Source: Acanthornis magna
Taxonomy: Eukaryota; Chordata; Aves; Passeriformes; Acanthizidae
Reading direction: 5' to 3'
Assembly: GCA_036785705.1 (NCBI GenBank)
Contig: JAWUZG010000177.1
Location: forward strand, 1,612,001-1,676,000
DNA: 64,000 nt
This document shows, in pieces, positions 1 through 11,867 of this stretch. Position 1 is the first letter of the stretch. Every line of letters starts with the position of its first letter. The notes under the pieces were generated by a model. The model did not search any database. It was given only the letters and a program-made list of their open reading frames with translations, and was not told the origin of the DNA. A program made the translations under genes and the position numbers.

Positions 1-3000
1 CAAACCCAGCATGAAGTCCCATATTAAATGAGAAAACTGCACTTTGAAGCACCTTGGCCCCTCTGGTTTCCAGGGAAAGGCGGGAATTGCCGACTCACCG
101 ACTTTCTCGTGAGGTTTCGTGGTGATCTCCTCCCAGGTGTTGGTTTCCAGGTTGTAGGCGTGGATCTGGAGGGAAAAAGAGGAGCCCTGAGATCCTCCTG
201 GCTCTGCCAGCACCAGGATGATGCAGGCCCAGGCTCTGACCCACTATAAATAACCCCTTTTTTTCATTAAGTGTAAACCCAAAAATAGCTGATCCCAGCC
301 AGTGACTAAGCAGGTCTAAAATCACCTTCCATGCTCCATCCCAGCTTTGCTATTTCAGCCCTACAGCTGAAAAAAAAAAGAATATCGCTTTTTAAAAGAG
401 CTGGACCAATTAAAATCCACACCCTCAAGCTCTCAGAAGTATTTAGGAATACCTTTCTCCTGCTGCATGTAGGGAGAAAAGAAATGGGACAATGGCGAGA
501 TAAAATGTCACATTAAGTGCTGCAGATTCCACTTTTTTGGAAGCAGAGCACTATTTAAAGTGACCACAGATTCATCACCAGAACATTCTGTGGCAAATCT
601 GGGTTTTACAGAAATAGGAGAACAATCTGCTCCCAATTATCTATTTTTTTTTTTAATATTTTTACCAGGCTCTCCAGGCAAGGCCAGATGAAGAGGCTGT
701 GCTGGTTATACCTCAGTGTGGAAAATCCCCCATCCAGATTTCCACAGGCCTCACCTTATCCAAGGAATAAGCTGTCCAGGAAGTTCCACCTCCCAGGATA
801 TAAATCCGTTGACCATCATGAGCAATCTCATGTCTGTACCTGAGAGATGCAAAGCAGCACAATTAGTGAGCAACAATAAAAAACCTTCTGGAAAACACTA
901 CCAAATTCCAGGGATTTGAGCAGAAACTCCCAGGCTTGGCTATGCTGCATCAGTCCCTCAGGCTGAGGGTGTTCAGGAGATATGGAAGTTTTCCTGAGCC
1001 CTCCAAGCTGCACCACAGAAGTCTGAAAGGCATTTTCTGATTGCAGAGCAATTATTAAATCCTTAAGTCCAATGATTATGGAATACCAGGACAGCCATCA
1101 ATATTCCAGCCTCTTTTAAGATGGTCCCTGGTGTGGTTGCACTGTTTTGAAACTCTTTCTGCTCTTTCTCAGAGAGAACATAGATGAGTTGCATTCTTTT
1201 ACTTTCTTAATCTCTGTGTTTGGTATCAGGTGTTATTTGGCTGTGACCAATGGTTTTAGGAGGTGGATTTCTTTTCTAACCAATAGTTGCTAGAATATTA
1301 ATGGTATAAAAACCCTTCTTGTAAATAAACTTTTCCCTTTCGCCATCTTGACGTCGCCTGCCTGCCTTCTTCTCTCAGCCAGCTCCTGCAGCCTCGGGGA
1401 AACTAAGCCACACCCTGGCAGTGCCCAAGGCCAGGCTGGACAGGGCTTGGAGCACCCTGGGATAGCGGAAGGTGTCCCTGCCCATGGCAGGGGTGGAATG
1501 GGATTTGTTTTAAGATTCCTTTCAACCCAAACCAGTCTGAGATTCTTTCATCCATTATTCCCTGTTCCCAGCTGGACACCAAATCATGAATGAGAGTGAC
1601 CCAAATGCTTCCTTCCGATGCCACAGCATCTCCCAGGGAAAGGAGGGCTGGAAACGCCAACCAGAGCAAGGCTTCCCAAAGCTTCCCATGGCCTGCCTCC
1701 CTCAAAGAGCTCTCTGAGGCTGCCCAGTGCTCACCTCTCCTCCGGCATGTCACAGGACATGTTGTTTGGCTTCAGCTGGATCCACTCGCGGGTGTTGAGG
1801 TCCAGCTTGTGCAGGTCGGTGCTGTAGATGTACCCAGTTGTTCCTCCAAACACGTAGAGACACCCATTGATGATGGCCATGGCCTGGCAGAGAAAGCAGT
1901 CAGAAAGGATTTGGGGGCTGGAAAAAGGAATTCCTGCTCTTCCAAAGCATCTGCAGGTGCATCAGCAGAAGGAGTCAGCTCTGCCACGAGGGTGAATCCA
2001 TTTCTTCATCCACCTCGTTCACCCATATTACGGAAAGCCTTAAAAGGTGTTATTCTAATAAATAAGACCTACCAATTTTCATTTGGAGTTTTGGGTTTTG
2101 AAGGCTTTGACTACTAACCACTCCTTAAATCACTTTTTTCATTTTCATTTAGAGTTTTGGGTTTTGGAGGTTTTGACTAAAACCACTCCTTAAATCACTT
2201 TTTTATTTTCATTTAGAGTTTTGGAGGTTTTGACTACCAACCACTCCTTAAATCACTTTTTCATTCAGCTGCACCAGGCATTCAGTGAACAAATGTTGGC
2301 CTTTCTAACAAGGAGAAAACCTCCTTCTCTTTGAAACCTCAAAGGACCAAGGTTGCTTTATTTCTTTCTGAAGGACACTTGCTTTTTCTTGTGCGTTTAT
2401 ACAGAGAACAACTCTGGTGAGGAGCAGAGAAGAGATTTTGGTTTTATACCAAGAGAACAGCTCTGGTGAGGAGCAGAGAAGAGATTTTGGTTTTATACAG
2501 AGAGAACAACTCTGGTGAGGAGCAGAGAAGAGATTTTGGTGCTCTGGCCCCTCCCTGAGGCACTCAGGGCTCCCCAGGCTCCTCCTCCCTACCTGGCCGT
2601 AGATGCGGTTGGGTTTCTTGCCGCGGCAGCTGAGCAGAGCCCATCTCTTGTACTTGACGTTGCACACGTGGACATCGTTCCCGTTGCTCTCTCCGAAGGG
2701 GATCCCGGTGCCCCCAAAAACCAGGAGGTTGTTGCCATGTAGAACAACTGGGAGAGAGAGAAAAAACAGGGATGCTCATTGCTGTGAGCTGCAGTGGAAC
2801 AGAAGAATTTTTCCAGACTGTTCCAGGCTGCTGTTCCAAGCTTGGACTGGGCCTGGAGCAACCTGCTCTAGGGAACTTGTCCCTGCCCATGGCATGGAAT
2901 TGGAAGATCTTTGAGCTCCCTTTCCACCCAAACCATTCCATGTTTCCATGCTCTGGAGACAGCAGGCAGAGAGTGCTCAGTGCTGCTCAAATTCCCTACA

Positions 3001-6000
3001 ATTCACTCCGTGCGTTTTCGGCTTTGAGATGCTCTGGAAGAGAAAGGATCCAAACGAAAACCATGGTAACCAAAGGTCTGCTTTTCCAAGTGAACAAAGA
3101 CATCTATTTTTGGATGCTTTGAGATGTCTGCATGAAGCACCTTCCTGCTGAAAGCACAGGTGCCTAGCAGCCATCAAGGTAAATACCTGGAAAATACCTC
3201 TCGCGTTCCCATTTTTTTCTTTCCCTCTGCCTCAACTGAGCAAAAAGGGAAAGAAAAATCACAAACCCAACCCAACCTCGGGGCCTACTTGGAAACAGGA
3301 TCCAGATTTCCAGTTCTTGCCTGGTTTTGCCTGGATTAAAATAGCCAGGATTAAAATAGCTCCAGGAATAGGCACAGAAGGAGTTGGATTTCCATACGTA
3401 CGTGACATGGAGGCCAGTTCCCTGGGCATGTAGCCTTCGGTGCCCATCTGGTGCCAGGTGTCCGTGGCAAAGTTGTACCTCCAGAGCTCCCTGAAGAGGG
3501 GGTAGTCCTCGTTCTCTGGCCCTCCGGACTCATCGTAGTCAGGATTGTATCCTCCGAACACGTAGAGGTTGGAATTATCGGCCACGCAGCGATGGCCGCT
3601 CCTGGCCGGGGGGCACCTGTGGCCTGCAGGAGAGGAGAAGGTAAAACAGCTCCAGAGGAGCTCAGCCTGTGTCCCAGGGTCAGGAAACACCTGCTGGCAT
3701 GTTTTTTCAAGAATCCACAGGGAAGCAAGCATGGGGAAACAGCTCTGTGAGGAGAGATCCACGTTTCCAAGCTGGAAAAGGGACAATCTGTGTGTCACCG
3801 TCTCACTCCTGTCCACTCCACCCCTGGACCCGGTGACAACCCTTCCACAAAAGCTGTTTCTGAGATATTTGATAAAATCCCTCTTCTTTCATTCTCTTTG
3901 GCAGATTTCACTTAGGAAACAATTCCAGATTCAAAGCTGCCTGATAGAAACAGCAAAGAAAAGTGAGGAATTGCTGGAATTGCTTCCACTCCTACAAAAA
4001 CCTCTCCACGTGTTCCCTTTTTGTCCCTTGGATCTCAAGAAGACTTTGTCACTGAACATTAAGTGACACAGGTCTGACAGGGATTTAGGAACAGGGAAAA
4101 TCTGCTCCTAAATAAAGGCATTTGCACTGGGAAGGAGCAGGGAATCTAAAGGAGATCCTATAGCAGATGCAGCCATTCCCAAAAGGAATCCCTCTGCCTA
4201 AAACCCAAAGGAAATAAAAGCAGGGAGGCTAATTCCAGCTCAGATCTCCACTGCAACAGATGAAAAGATGGATTCAGCCAAGGAAAACCTAAGCAGGAAT
4301 ATTCCTGGACAATGGCAATCGAGCTCTTGGCTGCCAAGTGACCAAAACAAACCCAAACAAATCAGTGATCTTCACCTCCCACCTGCTCCCACAGACTTTT
4401 GATGGATTTTAGGATGGAAAAGAAGCCAGGGAAGCATCTAATTAGGACCCGGCATGTTTTCTTCTGTTACAATTCCCAGTAGTGAATCTGACACAGGGAG
4501 CTAAAAAACTGAGGCATGAGGCATTTTTTTCTACAGGAAAAGCGAAATAAATGATTTGTCCAGACCAAATAATGAATTTGAACTCAGCACAAGAAGCTTT
4601 GCTTAATCCAACTCTGGTCCAAAATTAAGCTGCTCTCCAGGGTTCAGACAAAGTTTTGACAGATTTGGGTTGTTTCCAGGAATAATTGTGTCTCGCAGCA
4701 ATTCCCACTTAGAAAACTAATAAGCACTGGCTGAAAAAGAGGGGAAGAAAGTTAAGGAATTAAGGGAAAAATCTGTAATCGGGACACAGATGGTGGGGCA
4801 CAGGAGAGGGGGATATTCCATGTCCTAATTTAAAAGGTGTTAAGGAATTAGGAGTTCAGATATTATATTAAATACAGATTCTATTTCCCTCTAGTTCTAA
4901 CGCTTGCCACGAGAATTTTCCAGAGAAAAGACAGGAGAATGAGGCTGGGTTTTATATAAAGTAAACAAACTAAAAATAAGAGGTGTAATTCAAAGACAAT
5001 AAATTTTAAAACACCACTCAGGAGGCCTTCACTGTCATCCACCTCCCAAAATTAAAAATGAAAATATTAATTTTTTAATTAAAAAATTAAAATTATTACT
5101 TTACCACAAATCCCCAGGTAAGTTTCAACAGGAAGGGATCAAAGGAATCCTGGACACATCCCTGGCAGTGTCCCAGGCCAGGCTGGACGGGGCTTGGGGC
5201 ACCCTGGGACAGTGGGAGGTGTCCCTGTCCATAGCAGGGGTGGAATTGGATGAACTTTAAGGACCTTTCCAACTCCTGCTCATCATTGTGTCCTCAGAAA
5301 GACTCCCCCAGTCAGGCCTTTGTAAGGAAAAGAGCTGCAAAAGCTGGATGTGTTCAAGAGTTAATTCCGATGAGTTCCTTCGGCAGACAAATTCCACGAC
5401 TCCAATAAAGAGCTGCATTTCCATTTAATTAGGACTCCCTGGATGATTCACAGCTCCTGCTGAGATTCAGGAGAGATGTGCAGCTGGATTTGCTCCAGCC
5501 ACGAGCCCATTCCACAGGTGTGACCTTGAGAGGGTGCAGGAAGATGGGACAATCCTGGGGTTTGCTGAACATCCTCCTGTCGTGAGCAAAGGCCATTTCC
5601 CCAGAGCTGAACCCCAAAACACTCAAGGCTCAGGGGAGCACAGCAAGGCCCCATCCCTGTGGAAAGCTGGAAGTCACCAGGTCCTGCTGTGAATTCCTTG
5701 ATGCTGGCCATTGAGAGGATGTAACTTTTCCCACAGGAGTCAAGACAGGGGAAGAGGTCGTAAAGTTATGGGAAATGGCTTTAAAATGGATGGATACGAT
5801 CTGGGAAGCATTTGTTTCCCCAGTTTAAGACTCCAGAGAGAAGCAGGAAGGAAGGAAAAATGGGAAGGTGCATTTACAAGGAGGCTCCTTTTCCTTAGTC
5901 CTGAGGGCAAAAATGGGAACAATAAAACTTCCAGGGAAAAAGTTCCACAATCAGAATGACGATTAGCGACAGGACAAGAGGAAACAGCCTCAAGTTGTGC

Positions 6001-9000
6001 CAGGGGAGGCTCAGGTTGGACATCAGCAGGAATTTCTCCATGGAAAGGGTGGCCAGGCCTTGGCACAGCTGCCCAGGGGCTGTGGAGTGCCCATTCCTGG
6101 AGGTGCCCAAGGAATTCCTGGAGGTGGCACTCAGAGCTCTGGGCTGGGGACAAGGTGGGCATAGGGCACAGCTTGGACCTGATGGTCTGGGAGGGCTTTT
6201 TCAACTCAATGGAATCAGAGATTCCCAGCTGAAACACCAAAACAGGGATGTAATCAAGGCAAATCCTAATTTAGGGCTTAGCCGTCCAAGAGAAGCCGGC
6301 GCTGACCTGCCAACACCCTGCTAAATTCCCCTTTGAACCAGTGATTCACTCCAGCACTTCAGAGGGAGCTGCTCCATGGCCTGCATTGACAATTCCAAAC
6401 TGCTCCTAATTGAACACCTCTCCTGCAGGAGCTGTAATTGGGACAGCAGATGGAACAAGAAGGTGTTCCCAGATGTGACACAGCAACCCACGGGAGAAAA
6501 GGGGATCGGGGGGACCTTGTGGGGGTCGGGCTGTGCTCCCAGGGAACAGCGACAGGAGGAGAGGGAACGGCCTCAGGCTGGGCCAGGGGAGCCTCAGGGT
6601 GGATTTTGGGGAATTCCTTCATGGAAAAGGCTGTCCAGCCCTGGCACAGCTGCCCAGGGCAGGGGTGGAGTCCCCATCCCCGCAAGGATTTCAGAGCCCT
6701 GTGGATGTGGCACTTGGGGACACGGTCATGGGCAGCCTTGGCAGGGCTGGGGATGGTTGGACTCAGTGGTCTGAGAGACCTTTTCCAACTTACACAATTC
6801 CATGATTCCAAGAATGTGAAGTTGTTTCGAGCCTGCCTGAAACCATCCTTTGTCTTATGATTGATAAATCCATGAATATCTCACAAGCAGCTGTGGAGAG
6901 GACAGGGCCGGACTCCGCTCAGTGACAGGAGAAGGGACAATGGGCAGAAACTGAAACACAGGAAATTCCAGCTGGATATGAGGACAAACTTCTTTACTTT
7001 GAGAATGATGGAGCACTGAACAGGATTTCCAGAGAGGCTGTTAACTCCTCCTCCCTGGCAGTGTCCAAGGCCAGGCTGGACAGGACTTGGAGCAGCCTGG
7101 GACAGTGGAAGGTGTCCCTGCCATGGCAGGGGTGGCACTGGGTGGGATTTAAGAGAGATTTGAGATCCACTCTAACCATTCCACAGTTCTACACTCCTTT
7201 ATCAGTTCCCTTTTTCCCCGAGCTAATTCAATCCCAATATCCACCCCAGGGTTATCTGCAGCACTTTGAGTATCTGAAAGTTCTTCCTGTCAGGATAACA
7301 GGAAAAGGAACGGCACCAGTGACGAGCCTGTCCTGTTATCAGGGCGTCCCAAACAACGCTGGCTCTTCCCAGCAATCCATGACTTCAATCCCACAAATCC
7401 CAGTGCAAGGCCATCCCACGAGGTGTGTATTACCCCCACCACATTATCAGCATTACCACCAGCAGCAGAATTTCTGCTTCAAGCCCTATTTCTGGAAATA
7501 CAAACGGGATAACTACGGGGTGTAAAGCCAACAAATACAACGCGGCTTTGGATCCTCCTCTTTTCTGAGCACCACATCCGTGGTGAACATCCCAGGGCTG
7601 TGCACGTGTCCTCTTTGCTGCTTTTTAAAGCTTTCTAAAGATGGTTTTGGTATTATTTTCCCTCCTGCCTGGTCTTTCAACATCCACAACAGCAGGATTC
7701 AATCTCTCCCTTTCCATTTACGATCCCTGCAGGAATCCTGAAGGACATTTAGGTCAAGGGCTGAAGCAGAACAAGTCAAATCAATATTGACTTTGACTCC
7801 CATCTTCAAAGCTTCATCTTCCCCACAACAGCTGGACAAAATAAGTTTGGAACTTGTGTAATTGGAGCCCCTCAGGAATGTTTGGATAAGCAGGATTGGG
7901 AATGCATTGCTGAGAGTGAGGTTTAAAACCTGTTTGTTCATCCAGCTGTGTTCAGCCTCTGCAGATCCCACACTTCCCTTCTGTGGCAGGCTGCCCACGC
8001 CTGAAAAATTCCCAAGAGGGAAAGCAGCTGTGGTTGGATCCCTGCACCACAGCTCTGAGGGGCTGAGGGAAAATGGGAGAAGCCAGAGAATCCAGGCAAG
8101 GATGCCCAACACAACCTGCAGGTCACCAGCCAAGAGATTTCCAAATATTACCGAGCTCTCCAAAGCAGTGTTTCCAGAATGGGTCATTTTTCCATCCGGC
8201 TGGGAGAGCTTTTGGGTTTGGACTGATGTCCAGAACAGGTCTGGTTCTCCATCCTGCTTCTCCTGAGCTTTGCTTCCAAAATGTTTTAGGCAATCAAGTT
8301 TTGAAGGATTTTACACCACTAAAACTGAGTGTTCCTTGGGTTGTTTGTTTCCAAAACACATAAAGGAAAATAAAGGAATTCTGGAGAATGAGAACATAGA
8401 ACGGAACTGTTTGGAAAGATCATCTGGTCCAATCTCCTGTGGGAAAAGGACTCGGGATGAGGTTGTTGAGCACCTTGAGCAGCCACAGCCTGAAACCCTC
8501 CAGGGATTCCACCACCACATCCCAGGGGAGGCTGGTCCAGGGAACGATGGTTCTCACTGCAAAAAATGACTTTTTTCCATTGGGATGAACCTTCCCAGTG
8601 CAACGTGTCCCCACTGCTCCGTGTCTTCTCCATGGTATCCACCCTTTAAGAACTGGAAAACCCCAATGAGGTTCCACCTGAGCCTCCTCTTCTCATGGAA
8701 TCACAGAATGGAATCTCAGGATGGTTTGGGTTGGAAAGGACCTTAAAGATCATCCCATTCCAACTCCTGCCATGGCAGGGACACCTGCCACTGTCCCAGG
8801 CTGCTCCTGGCCTTGGACACTGCAGGGATCCAGGGGCAGCCACAGCTGCTCTGGTTTTCCAGGGGAAGAGACTTGAATCCATCAGCCTTTCCTCACAGGA
8901 CAGCTTCTCCAGCCCTTGGACTATCTCCTTTGGATCCTCTCTAGTCCAGCTGTGTCTTTCTTGATTTGTGGAGACCAGAACTGGACACCAAATTCCAGGG

Positions 9001-11867
9001 ACGGTCCCCACGGATGCAGCCCAGGACCTGATTTGCCTTCCCCTAGTTCCCTCTCAGAGAGGCTGCGCCCAAACCACACAGATCCCAGCCTGTGCTGGAC
9101 TCTTGGGATGTCATTCCAGCTGCTGGACTTGGAATTTTGTCTTTGCTTGTCCACTTCTCCAGCCCGTGCAGGTCTCTGGATAGTCTTCCAGAGTATCTCA
9201 TTAATTAAGGAATCGCATGTACACAAAACCCTCCATGACGTGAAGGGGTTTGGGATATTTGGAATTTCTGATGTATTTTTAAAAATATATAACATAGACT
9301 GAACCTCTCCATAAAAAAAATCCCAAACTCTTCTGTGACTGTTAAACTGGGAAAATTACAGCTCAAGGCAAGAGCAGGAACTCTGAACTGGGATAGTCAA
9401 AGATCCATTTAAGTGTCCAGATTGTTCCAATTCCCTTAATCCCAGGAGTCTGATGAAAACACTGAAAAATGTGGACAGAAAGAGAAGAACAAACCACAAA
9501 CCACCTGTATTTGACTTTTTTTCTTCTTTTCAAAGCTTACAAACACCAGGGCATTGAATAGCGTGGGGGAAAAATGAAGGAATGAATCCTGAAAACTCTG
9601 GAAGAGAATCCGGAGGTAAGAAAAGAAACCTGGAAACTCTGCAGGCAAACTGGGAGGTAAGAATAGAATCCTGGAAAGTCTGGAGGAGAACTGGGAACTA
9701 AGAAAACAAATCTGGAAACTCTGGAAGAGAACTGGGGGCTAAGGAACAAATCTGGTTGGAGGAAATGGAATGAGGGGGGGAAAATTCCTCTCTCAATGGT
9801 TATGTAAGGGCTGCTGCTGGAGCTCTATAAATAGGACCTTAACAGGTGTCAAATGGGGAGAAAACTCCAGCAATCCAGGATTTTTCCATCCAGGAGGGCT
9901 GGCAGTCAGTTTGGGGTTTATTTAGGCTGGATTTAAGTGCCAAGGCTGAGCTGGACAGGGGAGGCTCATCCTGGGCTGCAGCACCTGCCCCTGTGCAGGT
10001 CCAGGTCAGGACAGAATCCATGCAGGATCAGGAGGATGCACTTCCCATCTGCTCAAGCCAATGATTAAAATTCAGGAAGGAGATGAGAATCAGGTCCTGT
10101 GTTGCCAAAAAAGGGCCTTTCCACGGAAGGAAGGAAACATGTCTGAGCATTTGCCCAAAAATAGAAGGTGTGGAGCCACTCAGCAAATTCCCAGCGGTCC
10201 TGGAAGAGGCTGGAAGATCAAAATCTGAATTCTGATCCAGAACGCGGCAGGTTTCAGGGATGGGAACACGGATTGAAAGCCCCTTCCCAGCAGCTGTTGG
10301 TGCTCCAGATGTGCCAAACCCAGGCTCCCACCCCTGAGGGGTGAGGGGCTTCATGTCCCACCCAGATGGAGGGATCTGAGTGGCAGGAAAGGATTCCTAA
10401 TCCGGGGATACCCAGCTCATGAGGAGTTACAGAGACAAGGAAAAACGGGATATTCCCACCCCAACTAGGAATATCACAGAGCCGTGGGGTGTCCAACATC
10501 TTCCCCAGAACCACAGAACTTCCCAGTCCTGTGAGCCCAGAGTAACCTCAGCCTCCTCCTCGGATATTTGGGGGCTGTTGGGGTGACCCAAACATCCAGA
10601 AGTTATGGAATAAGCCTCCAGTATCCAACCTTGCTAGGAGGGAGGTGGAAAAGGGAAGAACCACTTTGCCCAAGGGACAGGACTAAGCTGATGTCACATC
10701 CCAGCCAGGACTCCCCGTCCTTGGATTGTAGGGATGTCCCCAAAAAAACCCCAATACACTGGGATTGCACAGTGCAGGGATCACCAGGGGTTACCCCAGG
10801 CCTATCCAGGATCCCAGGATGATTGAAACGGGGCTGATCCCTCACCAGGAAACGTGGGGTACCCAAATCCCCACACCCATGGGAATGAACAGCCCGTGTG
10901 GGGCATCCAAGCATCTCCCAACACCTGGAAAACACTGGAATGGGGAGGGAAGACTTCCCACCCACCGGGTTGTAGGAGGGGGTGATCCTAAATCCATTTG
11001 TAAAAGGATAACTGCCACCGTCACTGACTGCAGGCTCCATACCCCGGGGGCATTGGGACGGGAACATCCCAGCTCTTCCCACACCATTTCCGGGCCTTGG
11101 GGATGACCTGACTCCCCCTATTCCCGGTCCGTGGGGTACCCCAGCTACCCCCGGGCACGTCCCAAAGCCAGGGACAACTTTCCGACCTGCAGAATATCTG
11201 TCCCCTAGGGACCTTGGGTGTCCCGATCCCAGATCCCCCAGGAATGGGGATGTCTCAGTCCCCTCAGGGCCTTGGGGACATGCGTGTCCCAGTCTCGAAC
11301 ACCTGGGACCTTATGGAAGGAGTGATCAGACCTCTCTGGAGCGTGGGGATGGGGATGCCCCGATTTAGGACCCCCACGAATGGGGGTGCCCCGGTCCCGA
11401 GCACCATGGGAATGGGTGATCTCCAGTCCCAGAGTCCTGGAAGCCTTGGAAATGGGGCTGTCCCGGTCCCTGATCCTCCGGGATGGGTTGCCCAGTCCAG
11501 GACCCGTCAGGAGCCTGGGGACGGCGTTGTCCCGGTCCCCGACCTCCCGGAGACGGGGCGCTCCGGTCCCGAATCCCTCAGGATCTTGGAAATGGGGGTA
11601 CCGCTGTCCCAGGGCCGCGGGAACGGGGATGCTCTGCTCCCAGACCCCCCGAACCCCTCAGGGACGGGGCTACTCCGGTCCCGAGCCCACTCTGGGTCTT
11701 GGGGTCGGGGTGACCCCCGGCGTCGGCTGCCACTCACCCGCTGCCCGCGGCCTGCCCGGCAGCTGCACGAAGCGGTTCAGGATCCCTCCCCCGCCGCCAT
11801 CGACACCTCCCGCGGCGCCGCCCGCACCCTCCCCGAGCCCGTCCCGGGCCGCGGCCGCCGCCGACAT
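1..11867 (-). CDS. KLHDC10: KLHDC10, kelch domain-containing protein 10 (gene span, 3' part off the window)
   Basis: Six coding exons on the minus strand: 11738-11867, 3402-3623, 2593-2747, 1735-1883, 755-839 and 99-165. Each is bounded by AG acceptor and GT donor, and the five downstream exons join in frame. The conceptual product carries kelch-type blades (YVFGGY, LVFGGT, YVFGGTTGY, YILGGGTSW) and closely matches vertebrate KLHDC10, recalled from memory. In that family the protein is a substrate receptor of a cullin-2 ubiquitin ligase that reads C-terminal degrons, including alanine tails of stalled-ribosome products, and it has also been linked to PP5/ASK1 stress signalling. The last kelch blades and the C-terminal cullin-binding part lie beyond position 1. 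A segment of about 27 residues expected between the first two listed exons (the IRWDPVRRRFIQS region) was not found, so one small exon is missing here. It is divergently paired with ZC3HC1. Confidence 0.93.
99..165 (-). CDS. KLHDC10: KLHDC10 internal exon, last one in the window
   Basis: A 67-nt exon (22 codons + 1 nt). Acceptor CCCTCCAG, donor GTGAGTCG. It encodes IHAYNLETNTWEEITTKPHE then KV. The remaining 3' exons are off the left edge. Confidence 0.93.
166..754. other. KLHDC10 intron
   Basis: The intron is AT-rich with a short T tract near 641-657. No repeat family or conserved element was recognised. Confidence 0.6.
755..839 (-). CDS. KLHDC10: KLHDC10 internal exon
   Basis: An 85-nt exon (1 nt + 28 codons). 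Acceptor CTCTCAG, donor GTGAGG. It encodes YRHEIAHDGQRIYILGGGTS then WTAYSLDK, the start of the fourth kelch blade. Confidence 0.95.
1132..1412 (+). mobile_element. Solo LTR, ERVK-like (281 bp)
   Basis: It has TG...CA ends that form a short inverted repeat (TGTGG at the start, CCACA at the end). It is flanked by a perfect 6-bp direct repeat CCCTGG at 1126-1131 and 1413-1418, the target-site size typical of class II (ERVK-like) retroviral LTRs. Inside are a TATA-like GGTATAAAAACC near 1303-1314 and an AATAAA about 20 bp further on, both in plus orientation. There is no internal viral sequence, so this is a recombined solo LTR. A second copy of exactly the same length sits inverted at 23029-23309. 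It lies in a KLHDC10 intron, antisense to that gene. Confidence 0.88.
1413..1553 (+). mobile_element. CR1 LINE fragment (3' end)
   Basis: It contains the CR1 3' block GGAAGGTGTCCCTGCCCATG and the TTCAACCCAAACCA tail in sense orientation. It directly abuts the solo LTR. Confidence 0.85.
1735..1883 (-). CDS. KLHDC10: KLHDC10 internal exon, third kelch blade
   Basis: A 149-nt exon (49 codons + 2 nt). Acceptor CTGCCAG, donor GTGAGC. It encodes AMAIINGCLYVFGGTTGYIY, then STDLHKLDLNTREWIQLKPN and NMSCDMPEE. The Arg codon is completed by the first base of the next exon. Confidence 0.95.
2077..2268. repeat. Tandem repeat, about 65 bp x 3
   Basis: Three imperfect copies of a unit containing TTTGGAGGTTTTGACTA and CCACTCCTTAAATCACTTTT, in a KLHDC10 intron. 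Confidence 0.85.
2399..2541. repeat. Tandem repeat, about 54 bp x 2.6
   Basis: The unit contains ACTCTGGTGAGGAGCAGAGA and AGATTTTGGTTTTATAC. The last partial copy runs to about 50 bp from the KLHDC10 donor complementary to 2592. Confidence 0.85.
2593..2747 (-). CDS. KLHDC10: KLHDC10 internal exon, second kelch blade
   Basis: A 155-nt exon (2 nt + 51 codons). Acceptor CTCCCAG, donor GTAGGG. It encodes VLHGNNLLVFGGTGIPFGES then NGNDVHVCNVKYKRWALLSC and RGKKPNRIYGQ. The spliced codon with the previous exon reads Leu. Confidence 0.95.
2820..2955 (+). mobile_element. CR1 LINE fragment
   Basis: A degenerate CR1 3' end in sense orientation (TTGTCCCTGCCCATGGCATG, then CACCCAAACCATTCCATG). Confidence 0.75.
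3402..3623 (-). CDS. KLHDC10: KLHDC10 internal exon, first kelch blade
   Basis: A 222-nt exon (2 nt + 73 codons + 1 nt) with acceptor CTGCAG and donor GTACGT. It encodes the ARSGHRCVADNSNLYVFGGY block, then DESGGPENEDYPLFRELW and GYMPRELASMS, near-identical to mammalian KLHDC10. Its incoming phase (1) equals the outgoing phase of the first exon, so a missing exon between them must have a length divisible by three. Confidence 0.95.
5155..5290 (+). mobile_element. CR1 LINE fragment
   Basis: Sense 3' end: CCAGGCTGGACGGGGCTTGG, then GGAGGTGTCCCTGTCCATAG. Confidence 0.85.
5955..6236 (+). mobile_element. CR1 LINE fragment, second subfamily
   Basis: It carries the internal CR1 segment with ACAAGAGGAAACAGCCTCAA and TTGGCACAGCTGCCCAGGGG, ending in TTTTTCAACTCAATGGAATC. 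The subfamily differs from the copy at 5155. Confidence 0.8.
6535..6815 (+). mobile_element. CR1 LINE fragment, second subfamily
   Basis: Paralogous to 5955-6236: GGAACAGCGACAGGAGGAGA, CTGGCACAGCTGCCCAGGGC, and a tail ending in ACAATTCCATGATTCC. Confidence 0.85.
6895..7195 (+). mobile_element. CR1 LINE fragment
   Basis: It extends further 5' than most copies here (ATATGAGGACAAACTTCTTT) and runs into GGAAGGTGTCCCTGCCATGG. Confidence 0.85.
8375..9225 (-). mobile_element. Long CR1 LINE fragment with a nested second CR1
   Basis: Antisense CR1, recognisable from the ATCATCTGGTCCAATCTCCT and CACCTTGAGCAGCCACAGCC segments and the reverse-transcriptase-proximal 3' region. A second CR1 3' end (about 8693-8870, TGGTTTGGGTTGGAAAGGAC) is inserted head to tail. 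The original element resumes around 8871 (AAGAGACTTGAATCCATCAG). Confidence 0.8.
9590..9756. repeat. Tandem repeat, about 42 bp x 4
   Basis: Units read approximately CTGGAAACTCTGGAAGAGAA followed by CTGGGAGGTAAGAA. Confidence 0.8.
11200..11715. repeat. Degenerate GC-rich repeat block
   Basis: Loosely repeated units of CTTGGGGAC/ATGGGG plus GTCCCGGTCCC plus GATCCCC, period about 60 bp, next to the KLHDC10 first exon. The open frames here on both strands are products of the composition. Confidence 0.6.
11738..11867 (-). CDS. KLHDC10: KLHDC10 first coding exon
   Basis: It starts at the ATG complementary to 11865-11867 (MSAAAAARDG) and ends at a GTGAGT donor after 43 codons plus one base. A Gly-rich, low-complexity N terminus leads into LNRFVQLPGRPRAAG, which corresponds to the family's conserved LNRFVQL block. 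The start fits the MSAA opening of other vertebrate orthologues. A longer open frame continues upstream to 12503 but lies in the CpG-rich promoter and is not supported. Confidence 0.85.

Larger units (their letters stand above)
3624..11737. other. Large KLHDC10 first intron in this assembly (8.1 kb)
   Basis: It holds several CR1 fragments (listed separately), a 42-bp tandem repeat near 9.6 kb and a G-rich degenerate repeat block at 11.2-11.7 kb. The stretches 3630-5150, 7200-8370 and 9230-9590 show no recognisable element. The KLHDC10 exon expected to encode the IRWDPVRRRFIQS segment should lie here but could not be seen on the minus strand. Confidence 0.7.
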
